Assembly (NCBI GenBank): GCA_026392015.1
Contig: JAPLCW010000123.1
Location: 1 to 64,000 of the forward strand
Reading direction: 5' to 3'
DNA: 64,000 nucleotides
From: Candidatus Auribacterota bacterium
GTDB lineage: Bacteria; Auribacterota; Tritonobacteria; UBA1439
Part shown: positions 8,149 through 16,606 of the stretch, piece by piece
How the letters are laid out: the number at the start of each line of letters is the position of its first letter
Position numbering within the stretch: the stretch's first letter is position 1
Notes under the pieces: generated by a model
What the model saw: the letters and a program-made list of their open reading frames with translations, nothing else
Database searches by the model: none
Told to the model about the DNA's origin: nothing
Made by a program: the position numbers and the translations under genes

Positions 8149-10668
8149 ATGGGCACTATGAACCTGAGACGCATTCTACAAGTTCAACTCGTCGTAATCG
8201 CGTACGGCCTCTGGTCAATGCTTCCCGACAAGCTACACATGGAGATAACCGTACGTGGGGATTCGTTCACCGTCCGGATGAATGACAGACAGATTGAGAA
8301 TAATATAATACCGGGTCACCCCGGTGGAAGGGTAGGTTTCAATCTCACCGACATAGATTCGGCCCAAAAAGTCCATTTCTACAACCCCATCCGTCCGCAG
8401 GGATGGAGGGACCTTGTTGTCACGGATCTCGCGACGGGGAAAATAGTCGCGACGGACAGCGATCTGAAGAGGGAGATACTGCAACACAAGAATGATCAGT
8501 GGTTTGTGAGCTACAATGGCATCTTTACCACGCGCCAGGGCGCCACCCTCTATGTGGGGAACACACAATGGAAGGATTACACGCTCGCCGTAGACTTTAT
8601 GAACCCCTATTCGGGGGAGATACTCGTCCGCATTCCCGATAAGGGCAGGGGGGCGGTTTTTTCGATACGGCCATTCAATAACGATATGGGGTGGGAGGGG
8701 GTTCCCGGCGCGGGAGCGGTACTCCCCATTCCCACGCTCCTTGTCACCAAGCAGGTTGTCGCGAGACTCTTCCTGGTATATCTTATCGCTCTGGCGATAA
8801 TCCTGGGGATGTGGGCGATCACCATTCCGGTCTTCTTCCTGTGCGCTCTGATCGATCTCTGCAAACTCGGCCCGATACTCTCCTGGCCTCTCAAGATCGC
8901 AGGTCGCCCGCGCGCGGCGAGTTTCGGGAGGGGCTGCGGAATTCTGATCATCACGCTGTGCGCGGCGCTTTTTCTCATTCTCGCCCTCTGGATCATGGTC
9001 GATTGCCATGAGAAGATTCCGCACATCCAGGACTCCTCCGTCTATCTCTTTCAGGCGAAGATGCACGCCGATGGCATGTTCTTTCTCCCGCCGCCCTCAT
9101 TCATCGATTCCGTCAATTTCGAGTTCATGGTAAACAGAGACGGGAAATGGTATGGAAAGTATCCGCCGGGCCATCCGTTTGTGCTGACATTGGGGATACT
9201 CGCGGATCGGGCGTATTCGCTGTACGCCAGTAGCGGGACATACGTACGAACCCCGCCCGCGATCGACCTCCCCGGCGGCAGATGGCTGCGGATGCCGCTT
9301 CAGGAACTCGCGTTTCTCCAAAGCCTGCGCAAGGTTGCGCAACCGGATGGCTATATCCCCGAGATGCCCTGGATCGAGCCGCCCCTCCTTGGCGTATTCA
9401 GTTTATTGCTTCTTGTCGTGTTTGCGAGAAAGTTGTTCTCATTTCCTGTCGCGGTGTTGAGCTCCATTTTCGCGGTCGCCTCGCCATTCTTTGTCTTCCT
9501 CGCAGCGTCTTTCATGAGTCATATCACGTGCCTTCTCGCGCTATTGATATTCTTCTATCTCCTGTTGCGGATGGAAGAGGGGGGGCGAAAATCGTTCGCC
9601 TTCTGGGCGGGGTGTGCGCTCGGCTGGGCCTTTCTCACAAGGCCGCTCTCGGCGGTGGCTGTCGCGGTGCCCTGGATTGCCTGGCAGGCGACGCGCATTT
9701 TCCGCAAGGGGCGCCGGTGGGAGTGCGTGAAGCGGTTGATCGTGATCGGCATCGGTGTTGCGATTCCCTGCGGCTTCCAGTTGTGGTACAACTACCACCT
9801 CACCGGCGATCCGTGGCTGCCGCCATTTGTCGCAAGCAACATGTTCGATAAGATCGGGTTTGGAGAACACATTGCCAGTGGCCACACCTTCGCACGGGGG
9901 ATGACTATTCTGGAGAACACGCTCTTCTACCTGTTCGATAATCTTTTCGGGTGGCCCCATTACTTCACGCTTGTTTTCATTATGATCCCCTTTGTTGTGG
10001 CGAGCGAAGACAAGAGGGACTGGCTCCTCCTGGCCAGTGGGGTGGGGATTTCCGTGGCGTATATCTGCTATTTTGCGCGCATACGTGAACACTTCGGGCC
10101 CCGCTACTGGTTTGAGGCGATGCCCGTGTACATCATCTTATCGGCGAGGGGGATTGTGACCGCGTCGGAGAGTTGCGGCGCTCTCGCGGTCCGGCTTGCG
10201 AGGGCGTTCAGGAGGCCTCGCTATGTTGCGTTCTGGCCACAACTGCTCCCGACCGCGGCGCTCTTGCTCTTCGCCGCGTGGCTTGTGAAGGGGAACGTGA
10301 AAGACTATTTCCCCCGTCAATTAAGAGAACACCATTGCTACAACGATATAGATGCCAGGATACCCGAGATGGCGAGGAAGCAGAATGTGCACAATGCGAT
10401 TGTCTTTGTGAAAGTCGACGGACCATGGCAGAATTACGGTTCGGTCTTCGCGCTGAATAGCCCGCTTTTTGACACCGATATAGTTTATGCGAAAGACCTT
10501 GGCCGTGAGAAGAATCGGAATATGGCAAAGCTGTTTCCGGGGAGAGATTGTTATCTCGCCGACTTTCAGAGGAAGGAATTGCGCGCGATGAGGGAACCGG
10601 TCTCCGCTCCCCCCACCGCGAAGACAACGGAGGTAACCGATGACGAAACCAGAAACGAAGAGCCCTGA
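8149..10668 (+). CDS. GT-C membrane glycosyltransferase with N-terminal laminin-G-like domain
   Basis: The 839-aa protein begins with a membrane segment (10-25). A roughly 170-residue beta-rich extracytoplasmic part follows (30-200), containing ITVRGDSFTVRMNDRQI and GGRVGFNL, the look of a laminin-G/DUF1080 jelly roll. About ten to twelve hydrophobic segments fill 205-740. The first catalytic-loop motif reads PHIQDSSVY (Asp295-Ser296), where GT39 members usually have Asp-Glu. The gene overlaps the following GT2 gene by 29 bp, so the two are co-translated and probably work as donor-making and donor-using enzymes. ATG 8149 or 8158 could be the start; neither has a clear Shine-Dalgarno site. Substrate unknown. 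Confidence 0.75.
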   Translation: MGTMNLRRILQVQLVVIAYGLWSMLPDKLHMEITVRGDSFTVRMNDRQIENNIIPGHPGGRVGFNLTDIDSAQKVHFYNPIRPQGWRDLVVTDLATGKIVATDSDLKREILQHKNDQWFVSYNGIFTTRQGATLYVGNTQWKDYTLAVDFMNPYSGEILVRIPDKGRGAVFSIRPFNNDMGWEGVPGAGAVLPIPTLLVTKQVVARLFLVYLIALAIILGMWAITIPVFFLCALIDLCKLGPILSWPLKIAGRPRAASFGRGCGILIITLCAALFLILALWIMVDCHEKIPHIQDSSVYLFQAKMHADGMFFLPPPSFIDSVNFEFMVNRDGKWYGKYPPGHPFVLTLGILADRAYSLYASSGTYVRTPPAIDLPGGRWLRMPLQELAFLQSLRKVAQPDGYIPEMPWIEPPLLGVFSLLLLVVFARKLFSFPVAVLSSIFAVASPFFVFLAASFMSHITCLLALLIFFYLLLRMEEGGRKSFAFWAGCALGWAFLTRPLSAVAVAVPWIAWQATRIFRKGRRWECVKRLIVIGIGVAIPCGFQLWYNYHLTGDPWLPPFVASNMFDKIGFGEHIASGHTFARGMTILENTLFYLFDNLFGWPHYFTLVFIMIPFVVASEDKRDWLLLASGVGISVAYICYFARIREHFGPRYWFEAMPVYIILSARGIVTASESCGALAVRLARAFRRPRYVAFWPQLLPTAALLLFAAWLVKGNVKDYFPRQLREHHCYNDIDARIPEMARKQNVHNAIVFVKVDGPWQNYGSVFALNSPLFDTDIVYAKDLGREKNRNMAKLFPGRDCYLADFQRKELRAMREPVSAPPTAKTTEVTDDETRNEEP

Positions 10669-11872
10669 TGCCGCGGGGGCGGGCGGAATTGAACTCTCCT
10701 GCGTGATGCCCTGCCTGAACGAGGAGGAGACAGTCGCGGTGTGCGTGAAGAAGGCACTCGAGACCATACGGCGGCTGGGCATTTCCGGGGAGGTAGTCGT
10801 CTCCGATAACGGATCCACAGATTGTTCAGTGGAGATCGCGCGCTCCCTCGGCGCCCGGGTGGTGATTCAGCCGAAAAAAGGGTACGGCAACGCCTATATG
10901 AAGGGTATCTCTGAGGCCCGCGGAAAATATATCGTCATGGCCGATTCCGATGATTCCTACGACTGGACGGACCTGGAAAGGTTTCTTGCTCCGCTGCGTG
11001 AGGGGTACGACATGGTGATGGGGAGCAGGCTCAAGGGGGAGATCAAGCCCGGGGCGATGCCGTGGCTGCACCGCTATATCGGGAATCCGGTCCTTTCGGG
11101 GTTGGTGCGGATATTTTTCAGGACGCGCATTTCCGATTCCCACTGCGGCATGAGGTCGTTCACAAAAACCGCATATGAGAGAATGGGTTTGCAGACCGCG
11201 GGCATGGAGTTCGCGTCCGAAATGGTCATCAAGGCGTGTATGCTCGGCCTGAAGATCGCCGAGATCCCCGTCACTCTCTATCCGGATGGCCGCACGGGGA
11301 GGCCCCACCTTCGTTCCTTCAGGGATGGATGGCGCCACCTGCGGTTCATGCTCATGTTCGCCCCCACGTGGCTCTACTTTATTCCTGGCTTCTCGCTCAT
11401 GGGCGTGGGGTTCGTAATTCTCTGCGCGCTCCTCCCCGGTCCCCTTACGATCGGCAACTGGTTCTTCGATATCCACTTCATGATGCTGGGAAGCCTGATG
11501 GCCATCCTGGGATACCAGATCGTCACCCTCGGATTCTATGCGCGGGTATATCTCTACACCCAGCACTTTGAGTATCGGGATGAGTTTCTTGAAAAGGGAT
11601 TTCGCCACTTCAACCTCGAGAGGGGGATCGCGGTGGGGATGCTTATATTCGGCGCAGGTTTTCTTGTGCTTGCGTACATTCTGATAAAATGGATCTCGCG
11701 CAACTACGGTCCGCTCTATGAGTCGCGAGCTGCTCTTTTCGGGATGACCCTCGTGGTGATCGGGGCGCAAACGATATTCTCCTCCTTTTTCCTCAGCATG
11801 CTGGGCATCAGGGAAAGCGGAATGATCGAACGAGGTGCTGCGTCTCACAAGGGGAATGGAAGGCGGCAGTAG
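10640..11872 (+). CDS. GT2 polyprenyl-phosphate hexose synthase with C-terminal membrane helices
   Basis: The 410-aa protein has a GT-A domain at 17-240 (LSCVMPCLNEEET, VVVSDNGSTD near 52-61, metal-binding DSDDSYDW at 102-109, and HCGMRSF near 168). About four hydrophobic helices follow between 245 and 385. This architecture belongs to bacterial dolichyl/undecaprenyl-phosphate glucose or mannose synthases that load sugar onto the lipid carrier. GGAGG at 10629-10633 sits 6 nt before ATG 10640, confirming a start inside the end of the preceding GT-C gene (29-bp overlap). It is a likely donor supplier for that protein and possibly other GT-C enzymes in the island. The sugar specificity cannot be read from sequence. 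Confidence 0.85.
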   Translation: MTKPETKSPDAAGAGGIELSCVMPCLNEEETVAVCVKKALETIRRLGISGEVVVSDNGSTDCSVEIARSLGARVVIQPKKGYGNAYMKGISEARGKYIVMADSDDSYDWTDLERFLAPLREGYDMVMGSRLKGEIKPGAMPWLHRYIGNPVLSGLVRIFFRTRISDSHCGMRSFTKTAYERMGLQTAGMEFASEMVIKACMLGLKIAEIPVTLYPDGRTGRPHLRSFRDGWRHLRFMLMFAPTWLYFIPGFSLMGVGFVILCALLPGPLTIGNWFFDIHFMMLGSLMAILGYQIVTLGFYARVYLYTQHFEYRDEFLEKGFRHFNLERGIAVGMLIFGAGFLVLAYILIKWISRNYGPLYESRAALFGMTLVVIGAQTIFSSFFLSMLGIRESGMIERGAASHKGNGRRQ

Positions 11873-11935
11873 CCCCCTTCCCCATGGCGGCCGTTGGCGG
11901 CGACAGTAGTTATCTTTGATACACATTAAAGCTTT

Positions 11936-12055
11936 AACGAGTGTCACAGATAAACACAGATGACTACGGATGAACACAGATGGATGGTTGCCTGGAGGCG
12001 GCCGTCAAGTCTATCTGTGTTAATCTGTGCCTTATCTGTGTTCATCTGTGATATG
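11936..12055. repeat. R5 palindromic repeat (CACAGATGAACAC family)
   Basis: Tandem-like copies of CACAGATGAACACAGATG on the left are mirrored by ATCTGTGTTCATCTGTG on the right, making a large imperfect hairpin. It occupies most of the 329-bp gap before the next GT-C gene. The rest of the gap (12056-12201) shows nothing beyond the ribosome binding site of that gene. Confidence 0.75.
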
Positions 12056-12201
12056 CATTGAGTCGGCACAACAAAGAAGTACGGATTTCAAAGCAGGAAT
12101 TCTTGCTGAGCTGGCGATAAATCCCGCGTGACTGGTGCAGGGAGAAAATATTCGCGCGATCCCGGGTTTCGCCGTTGCGCGGTGGAGTATGGAGGCAGCG
12201 T

Positions 12202-14886
12202 ATGGGTTTCGAAATAGAATTTGTGTACACGTGGCTGCAGTTTATAGGGGAGTGGACCTATCGGTTCTGCGCATCTCACCAGGAGGGATTGGCGTGGGGC
12301 ATCGGGTCTCTCACGCTCGTGCTCCTGGCGTTGTGCGCGATAAGGTCGCGCAGGTTTTTCAACCCCGCCATGTGGATTCTGTTGGGGGCGGGAAGCGCTT
12401 TCCTGGGGCAGCTTGCCCTGAGAGACAAGTATTTCCAGACGGGGGTCGCGTTATACGCCTCCTGCGCGGTGTTTGTTTTTGTGTACTGCGCTCTCGTGAG
12501 AGGACAGTACGGCCTGCGCGAAATGGTAATCGGAACGAATGCGACGATACTATTCATGATCATAATAATTGCCTGCGCCGCTTTGGAGCGTTTCTACAAC
12601 CTCGGCAATCGTCCCAATGGATTCAATAACGATGAGGCGCTCTTTTCATATTATGGCCTTCTCACGATGAGGGGAGAGGCTCTGCATGGCTGGTGGGCGG
12701 GGCCTTCCCGATATCTCGTCGCCCATTTATACGGCCTGGCGCTCGTCTTTAAACTGTTCGGGGTCAGCATCGCCACCGCGCGTTCCGCGTCGGGGATAAT
12801 CGGGATTATAAGCGTCGTGGCGTGCTTCCTGATGGCCGATAAGCTTTTCAAGAGAGGGGTAGCCCTTCTTGCCGCGTCTTCTCTCGCGATCTGTTTTTGC
12901 TGTACCGGATTCGACAGATTGGCAATTTGCCTGAATTGGGGGACTCCCTTTGCATGCCTGGGGGTATATTTCCTTCTGTTGGCGGACAACAAGGGGAAAC
13001 AGTACTATGGTTTCCTGAGCGGTTTTATCCTGGGTTTCGGAATCTGGACGTACGACGTATATAAAGGGGGCTTGCTTGCCATCGGGATCTTTATTTTTTT
13101 CAGGATCTTGTTCGGCAAAGGATACCTCAGAAGAAATTGGGCCGCACTGATATTGCTCGGTATAGGCTTTGTGGTCGCAACGGGTCCGCTCTTGAAGGGG
13201 CAAAAAGCCTATGCGATAGGCTACATGAAGCAACTTTTCGCCTTCATCGGCAGTCCGGCACTGCCTAAATCCGGTTCTCATGCGGATCTGCTCCTTATAA
13301 ACGTTAAACTTTTTCTGCGCATGCTATTTCTCAATATGAGCGAATCCATCCACCTGGTGAGGAACGGACCGATGTTCAACGATGCGCTGGTACCGCTCTT
13401 TCTGATAGGATTTGTATCCGCCCTCTACAACTGGAAGAGATATAACTATTTCCTCTTGCTGGTGTGGTTCCTTGTTTCCCCTATCGGCGGGATCCTGAGC
13501 TGGCCCTGCACCCGTCGAATCATCATATTCATGCCGGCGGTTCATATCCTTATCGCCTTGGGCGCGCTTCTGCTTTTTAAAAATATCGGGGATTCCATAG
13601 GACTCAGCCGCAAGGGGGGCTTGGTCGCGGCACTCCTCATCATGATTGTCATCATATATCCGGTCAACGCGTATATATATTTCAACCAGTCGCAGGCTTA
13701 CTCCCAACCGGATTTAAAGGAAGTGGGCGATTATGTGGACAGTCAGATAGGAAAGCGGTATGTCTACCTAATGGATGTAGAACCGGGTACGGAATGTCCC
13801 CCTGTCTACGTTATGACGTATGACAAGAGGAGGGGAGAAGACCCCAAGCGATTCTATAAATATATCACCGGCGAAGAGATGTACGATTGTATTTTTAATT
13901 CTCCTGCGAGGGATTCTGAGTTTGTTATTTGGAACAACATGAAGATACCCGAAAACGAGAAACGTATTACATCCGTTGCGAGGGCGATTCCTTTGAGCGG
14001 GATTGAAAGAAAACAATATCTGGTCGTTTGCACAATAGATGAGAAAGGCCTTACGCAATGGCGCGGTGTCAAAGTCTCGTACAGGAAATTGGCTCAGGAG
14101 GGCCGTCCCGCGGAGTGGGCAGCCGCAAAAACCGACAAGACCGAGTTCGACTGGGGAAACTATCTTTTGCCCTATCCGTTTGAGGCAGTGGCAGAGGGGT
14201 CTTTTTATGTTCCCAAGGATTACCGATATGAATTCCAGGTGGTGGGAAATGGAGAGACCACTCTGTATATCGACGGGGATGTAATCTGTGGCGCGTCGTC
14301 GTGTGAGCGCTATCTGAAAGAAGGGGCGCACGAAATCTACATATCGAACGTGCAGCGCGGGCCTGGCACACTAAGCATTACCTGGGGGGCTCATGGCAAG
14401 CCCCGTTCGCCCATATACCTCTGGAGTGATATCATTGAGCAATTGTGTGGTGGTGTTCCGGAAACGTCGGGCGAGATCACAGTGATGGACGATGGGGATA
14501 AAACTTTTTCCATCAAGGGCGGCAACTGGGAAACGTGTAGCGATAGCAATGCATTTGAGGGCTCCTTGCACTGGCATCACAGGGGTAAGGGAGAGAGTTC
14601 AGCGAGATGGGCTTCCGAGGTTCCACGCGACGGCTATTACGAAGTGTTCGCGATATGGCGGGCGGGCGACAATCGCGCGACGAATGCTCCGTACCATATT
14701 ATCCACGATGAGGGGGAAGAAGTGCGGAGGGTAAATCAGAAAAAGGATGGGGGACGCTGGGTGAGCCTCGGAACCTATCCATTTAGCAAGGGGAATGAAT
14801 TTGAGATTAGCCTATCAAATGACGCCGATGAAGAGGTCATTGCCGACGCTGTGAAGATAGAATATCGCAGGGAAATGCAGCAGTAA
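12202..14886 (+). CDS. GT-C membrane glycosyltransferase with PA14-like and golvesin-like domains
   Basis: This 894-aa protein starts at ATG 12202, chosen because GGAGG at 12191-12195 lies 6 nt upstream; an in-frame TTG at 12175 lacks this. About a dozen membrane segments occupy 10-500, with the catalytic-type acidic pair Asp144-Glu145 in FNNDEALF. A PA14-like domain (about 655-750) and a golvesin/xanthan-lyase-like C-terminal domain (about 759-894) follow, the latter with VPRDGYYEVFAIW, NAPYHI, VNQ and IADAVKIEY motifs. Both modules are often carbohydrate-associated and should face outside. Closest relative in the window is the protein at 21751, which shares the fused N-terminus and PA14 part but lacks the golvesin domain. 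Likely role: transfer of lipid-linked sugar to a surface acceptor, with the C-terminus helping recognition. Confidence 0.8.
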   Translation: MGFEIEFVYTWLQFIGEWTYRFCASHQEGLAWGIGSLTLVLLALCAIRSRRFFNPAMWILLGAGSAFLGQLALRDKYFQTGVALYASCAVFVFVYCALVRGQYGLREMVIGTNATILFMIIIIACAALERFYNLGNRPNGFNNDEALFSYYGLLTMRGEALHGWWAGPSRYLVAHLYGLALVFKLFGVSIATARSASGIIGIISVVACFLMADKLFKRGVALLAASSLAICFCCTGFDRLAICLNWGTPFACLGVYFLLLADNKGKQYYGFLSGFILGFGIWTYDVYKGGLLAIGIFIFFRILFGKGYLRRNWAALILLGIGFVVATGPLLKGQKAYAIGYMKQLFAFIGSPALPKSGSHADLLLINVKLFLRMLFLNMSESIHLVRNGPMFNDALVPLFLIGFVSALYNWKRYNYFLLLVWFLVSPIGGILSWPCTRRIIIFMPAVHILIALGALLLFKNIGDSIGLSRKGGLVAALLIMIVIIYPVNAYIYFNQSQAYSQPDLKEVGDYVDSQIGKRYVYLMDVEPGTECPPVYVMTYDKRRGEDPKRFYKYITGEEMYDCIFNSPARDSEFVIWNNMKIPENEKRITSVARAIPLSGIERKQYLVVCTIDEKGLTQWRGVKVSYRKLAQEGRPAEWAAAKTDKTEFDWGNYLLPYPFEAVAEGSFYVPKDYRYEFQVVGNGETTLYIDGDVICGASSCERYLKEGAHEIYISNVQRGPGTLSITWGAHGKPRSPIYLWSDIIEQLCGGVPETSGEITVMDDGDKTFSIKGGNWETCSDSNAFEGSLHWHHRGKGESSARWASEVPRDGYYEVFAIWRAGDNRATNAPYHIIHDEGEEVRRVNQKKDGGRWVSLGTYPFSKGNEFEISLSNDADEEVIADAVKIEYRREMQQ

Positions 14887-14976
14887 TGGAATAGTTATGG
14901 GGTGTAGAGCGATGCGTATGTTATTCCTGCCCCCGTTTTCACAATGGTAAACTTCAGCAGGAATCCAGATTTCATA

Positions 14977-15194
14977 CTAGTGGCGTTTCCCGTAAGTAGC
15001 TTTGCAAAGTTGTGTCATTTCGAGGAGCGGAGCGACGAAGCAATCCGCGAAGCGTCGCGAGCCCCGAAATATTCAGGGCGTGGCGATCTATCTTAGATCC
15101 CTCGCTTCGCTCGGGACGACCCTTCGGGTCGGATTGCTTCGCTTACGCTCGCAATGACAAACATTCACGAGATATTTCTGAGACACGACACTAG
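14977..15194. repeat. R2 MITE-like element, copy 2
   Basis: A 218-bp copy in the opposite orientation to the 4509 copy, bordered by CTAG on both sides. Its inner arms (GAAGCAATCCGCG...GGATTGCTTCGC) are complementary. A fragment of R1 inner sequence (14922-14976) precedes it and an R3 element abuts it at the shared CTAG, so three repeat families are stacked in this gap. Confidence 0.85.
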
Positions 15195-15341
15195 CCTGGA
15201 TTATTCAGCAGACGAATAAAAGAGCAATTTTAACGGCCAAACATATAAAACCGCAGATTGCGCGGATTGGGCGGGTTAAACAATGCAAATCCGCGTAATC
15301 CGCGGTTAAACCATTGAAAGTTGGTGAATAGATCAGGCTAG
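15191..15341. repeat. R3 element carrying R4-type interior
   Basis: It begins CTAGCCTGGATTATTCA and ends TGAATAGATCAGGCTAG, an inverted repeat with three mismatches. The interior is the R4 palindrome (ACCGCAGATTGCGCGGATT...AATCCGCGTAATCCGCGGTT), unlike the copy at 19476, which has a different interior. Partial R1-like sequence follows at 15342-15395. Confidence 0.75.
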
Positions 15342-15464
15342 ATCCCCGCGTGAGATTACGTTGAGCGCAGTCGAAGTGGGAGGGTGACACTTGAATTGAA
15401 TACCCTCCCAGACTGTCCCTTTGCATGTAACGCGGACAGGACATTCAGAGAACAGGAGCACCGT

Positions 15465-16220
15465 ATGCCGCAGGAAATTGAAGGCGGACACCCCGTAGGG
15501 GTCATGGGTGATGGAACGATGGAAAGCCACCTGGATTTTTACAGGAGATGGGGGCGGCTGGCGAAGCCATATTTCAAATGGCAGCTACAGCAGTTTTCCG
15601 ATTATATCGGCGGGAGGATAGCTGATGTCGGCTGCGGGCTGGGGAATTTTGTGGAATATTTCGGCGATAAGGAGCTCTATCTGGGTTTTGAACCTGATGA
15701 GGAGCTGGCGAGGGAGTTTTCCTCCCTCCACAGGGGGGAGAACGTCAAACTGGCGGCTCACGGCGATATTTGCACTGACAAAGCAGTTGAGGAGCTAAAG
15801 GCCGGCGGTATCGATACGATTCTCTGCGTAAACGTGCTGGAACACATAAAGGACGACTCGCGCGCGCTGTCACACATGGTGAATGGCGTAAGCCGAAACG
15901 GCCATCTTTGCATTATTGTTCCTGCCTTCGCCTGTATTTACGGTTCATTGGACAGGCTTGACGGGCATTATAGGAGGTATTCAAAGAAGGATCTGGCGCG
16001 ATTAGTACAAAATCTGAATGTCGAGGTGCGCAAGTGCCACTATATGAATTTTCTGGGGGGACTTGCCTGGTTTATCAAGGGGAGGGTTATACAAGAGAAA
16101 GACCATGGAGATGAAAATTACCGGATCACAAACCTCTTGCTTCCCGGTATTTCGCTTGCGGAGCGTTATGTGAAGCCGCCATTCGGCCTTTCTGTCGTTA
16201 TGGTGTTGCGGAAGAAATGA
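15465..16220 (+). CDS. SAM-dependent methyltransferase
   Basis: The 251-aa class I methyltransferase has motif I IADVGCGLGNF near 51-61, an acidic FEPDEELA motif II region, and LCVNVLEHIKDD near 122-133. I chose ATG 15465 because AGGAG lies 6 nt upstream, though the frame stays open to 15384. It is paralogous to the C-terminal half of the GT2-methyltransferase fusion at 33510: both contain GHYRRYSK/GHHRRYSK and end with N-RI-NL...PFGLS...KK. Probable role is O-, N- or C-methylation of a sugar or lipid-linked intermediate for the glycan island. It stands alone between repeat-rich gaps, so its acceptor is unknown. Confidence 0.8.
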   Translation: MPQEIEGGHPVGVMGDGTMESHLDFYRRWGRLAKPYFKWQLQQFSDYIGGRIADVGCGLGNFVEYFGDKELYLGFEPDEELAREFSSLHRGENVKLAAHGDICTDKAVEELKAGGIDTILCVNVLEHIKDDSRALSHMVNGVSRNGHLCIIVPAFACIYGSLDRLDGHYRRYSKKDLARLVQNLNVEVRKCHYMNFLGGLAWFIKGRVIQEKDHGDENYRITNLLLPGISLAERYVKPPFGLSVVMVLRKK

Positions 16221-16224
16221 TAAC

Positions 16225-16585
16225 TCCAGCCAGGATTATTCACCAGACGCATAAAAGAGGTATAACCACTGAGGGCACTGAATACACTGAGTGTTTGGAC
16301 GCAGATTGACAACAGTAGCTAGGGGCTGGTAGTTAGGGATTAGGGGAAGCGAAACTGAAAGGTGGCAGCTGGGCGGTGGCAGTGCTCCTGCCGAAAGAGC
16401 AGGGGCATTGGATTACGGGTATAGTAAAGAAGCAGCGTGAACCCTTGAACTTTTTACCTCAAATCATATTTGTATCTGCGTGCTCTGCGTTCATCTGCGT
16501 CCTGAATAACGATAAAGGTATCGATGCGATAGTTGTTCGAAACGCTCAGTGACCTCAGTGTCTTCAGTGGTTAAAAGTGTGTGCG
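16225..16585. repeat. R3-interior repeat split by an R8 insertion
   Basis: The sequence starts GGATTATTCACCAGACG, runs through CCACTGAGGGCACTGAATACACTGA, and ends in the mirrored TCAGTGACCTCAGTGTC TTCAGTGG. The GCGTTCATCTGCGTCC arm matches the copies at 19476 and 60020. An R8 block (GTAGCTAGGGGCTGGTAGTTAG, about 16313-16355) plus further sequence to about 16430 is inserted in the middle. Confidence 0.7.
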
Positions 16586-16606
16586 TGAAGAAAGGGTTCG
16601 GTTGCT

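Noticed and set aside
10826-11977. 383-aa antisense frame over the GT2 gene
   Set aside because: The sense strand encodes an unmistakable GT2 enzyme with its own ribosome binding site; the antisense product is His/Arg/Glu-rich and motif-free.
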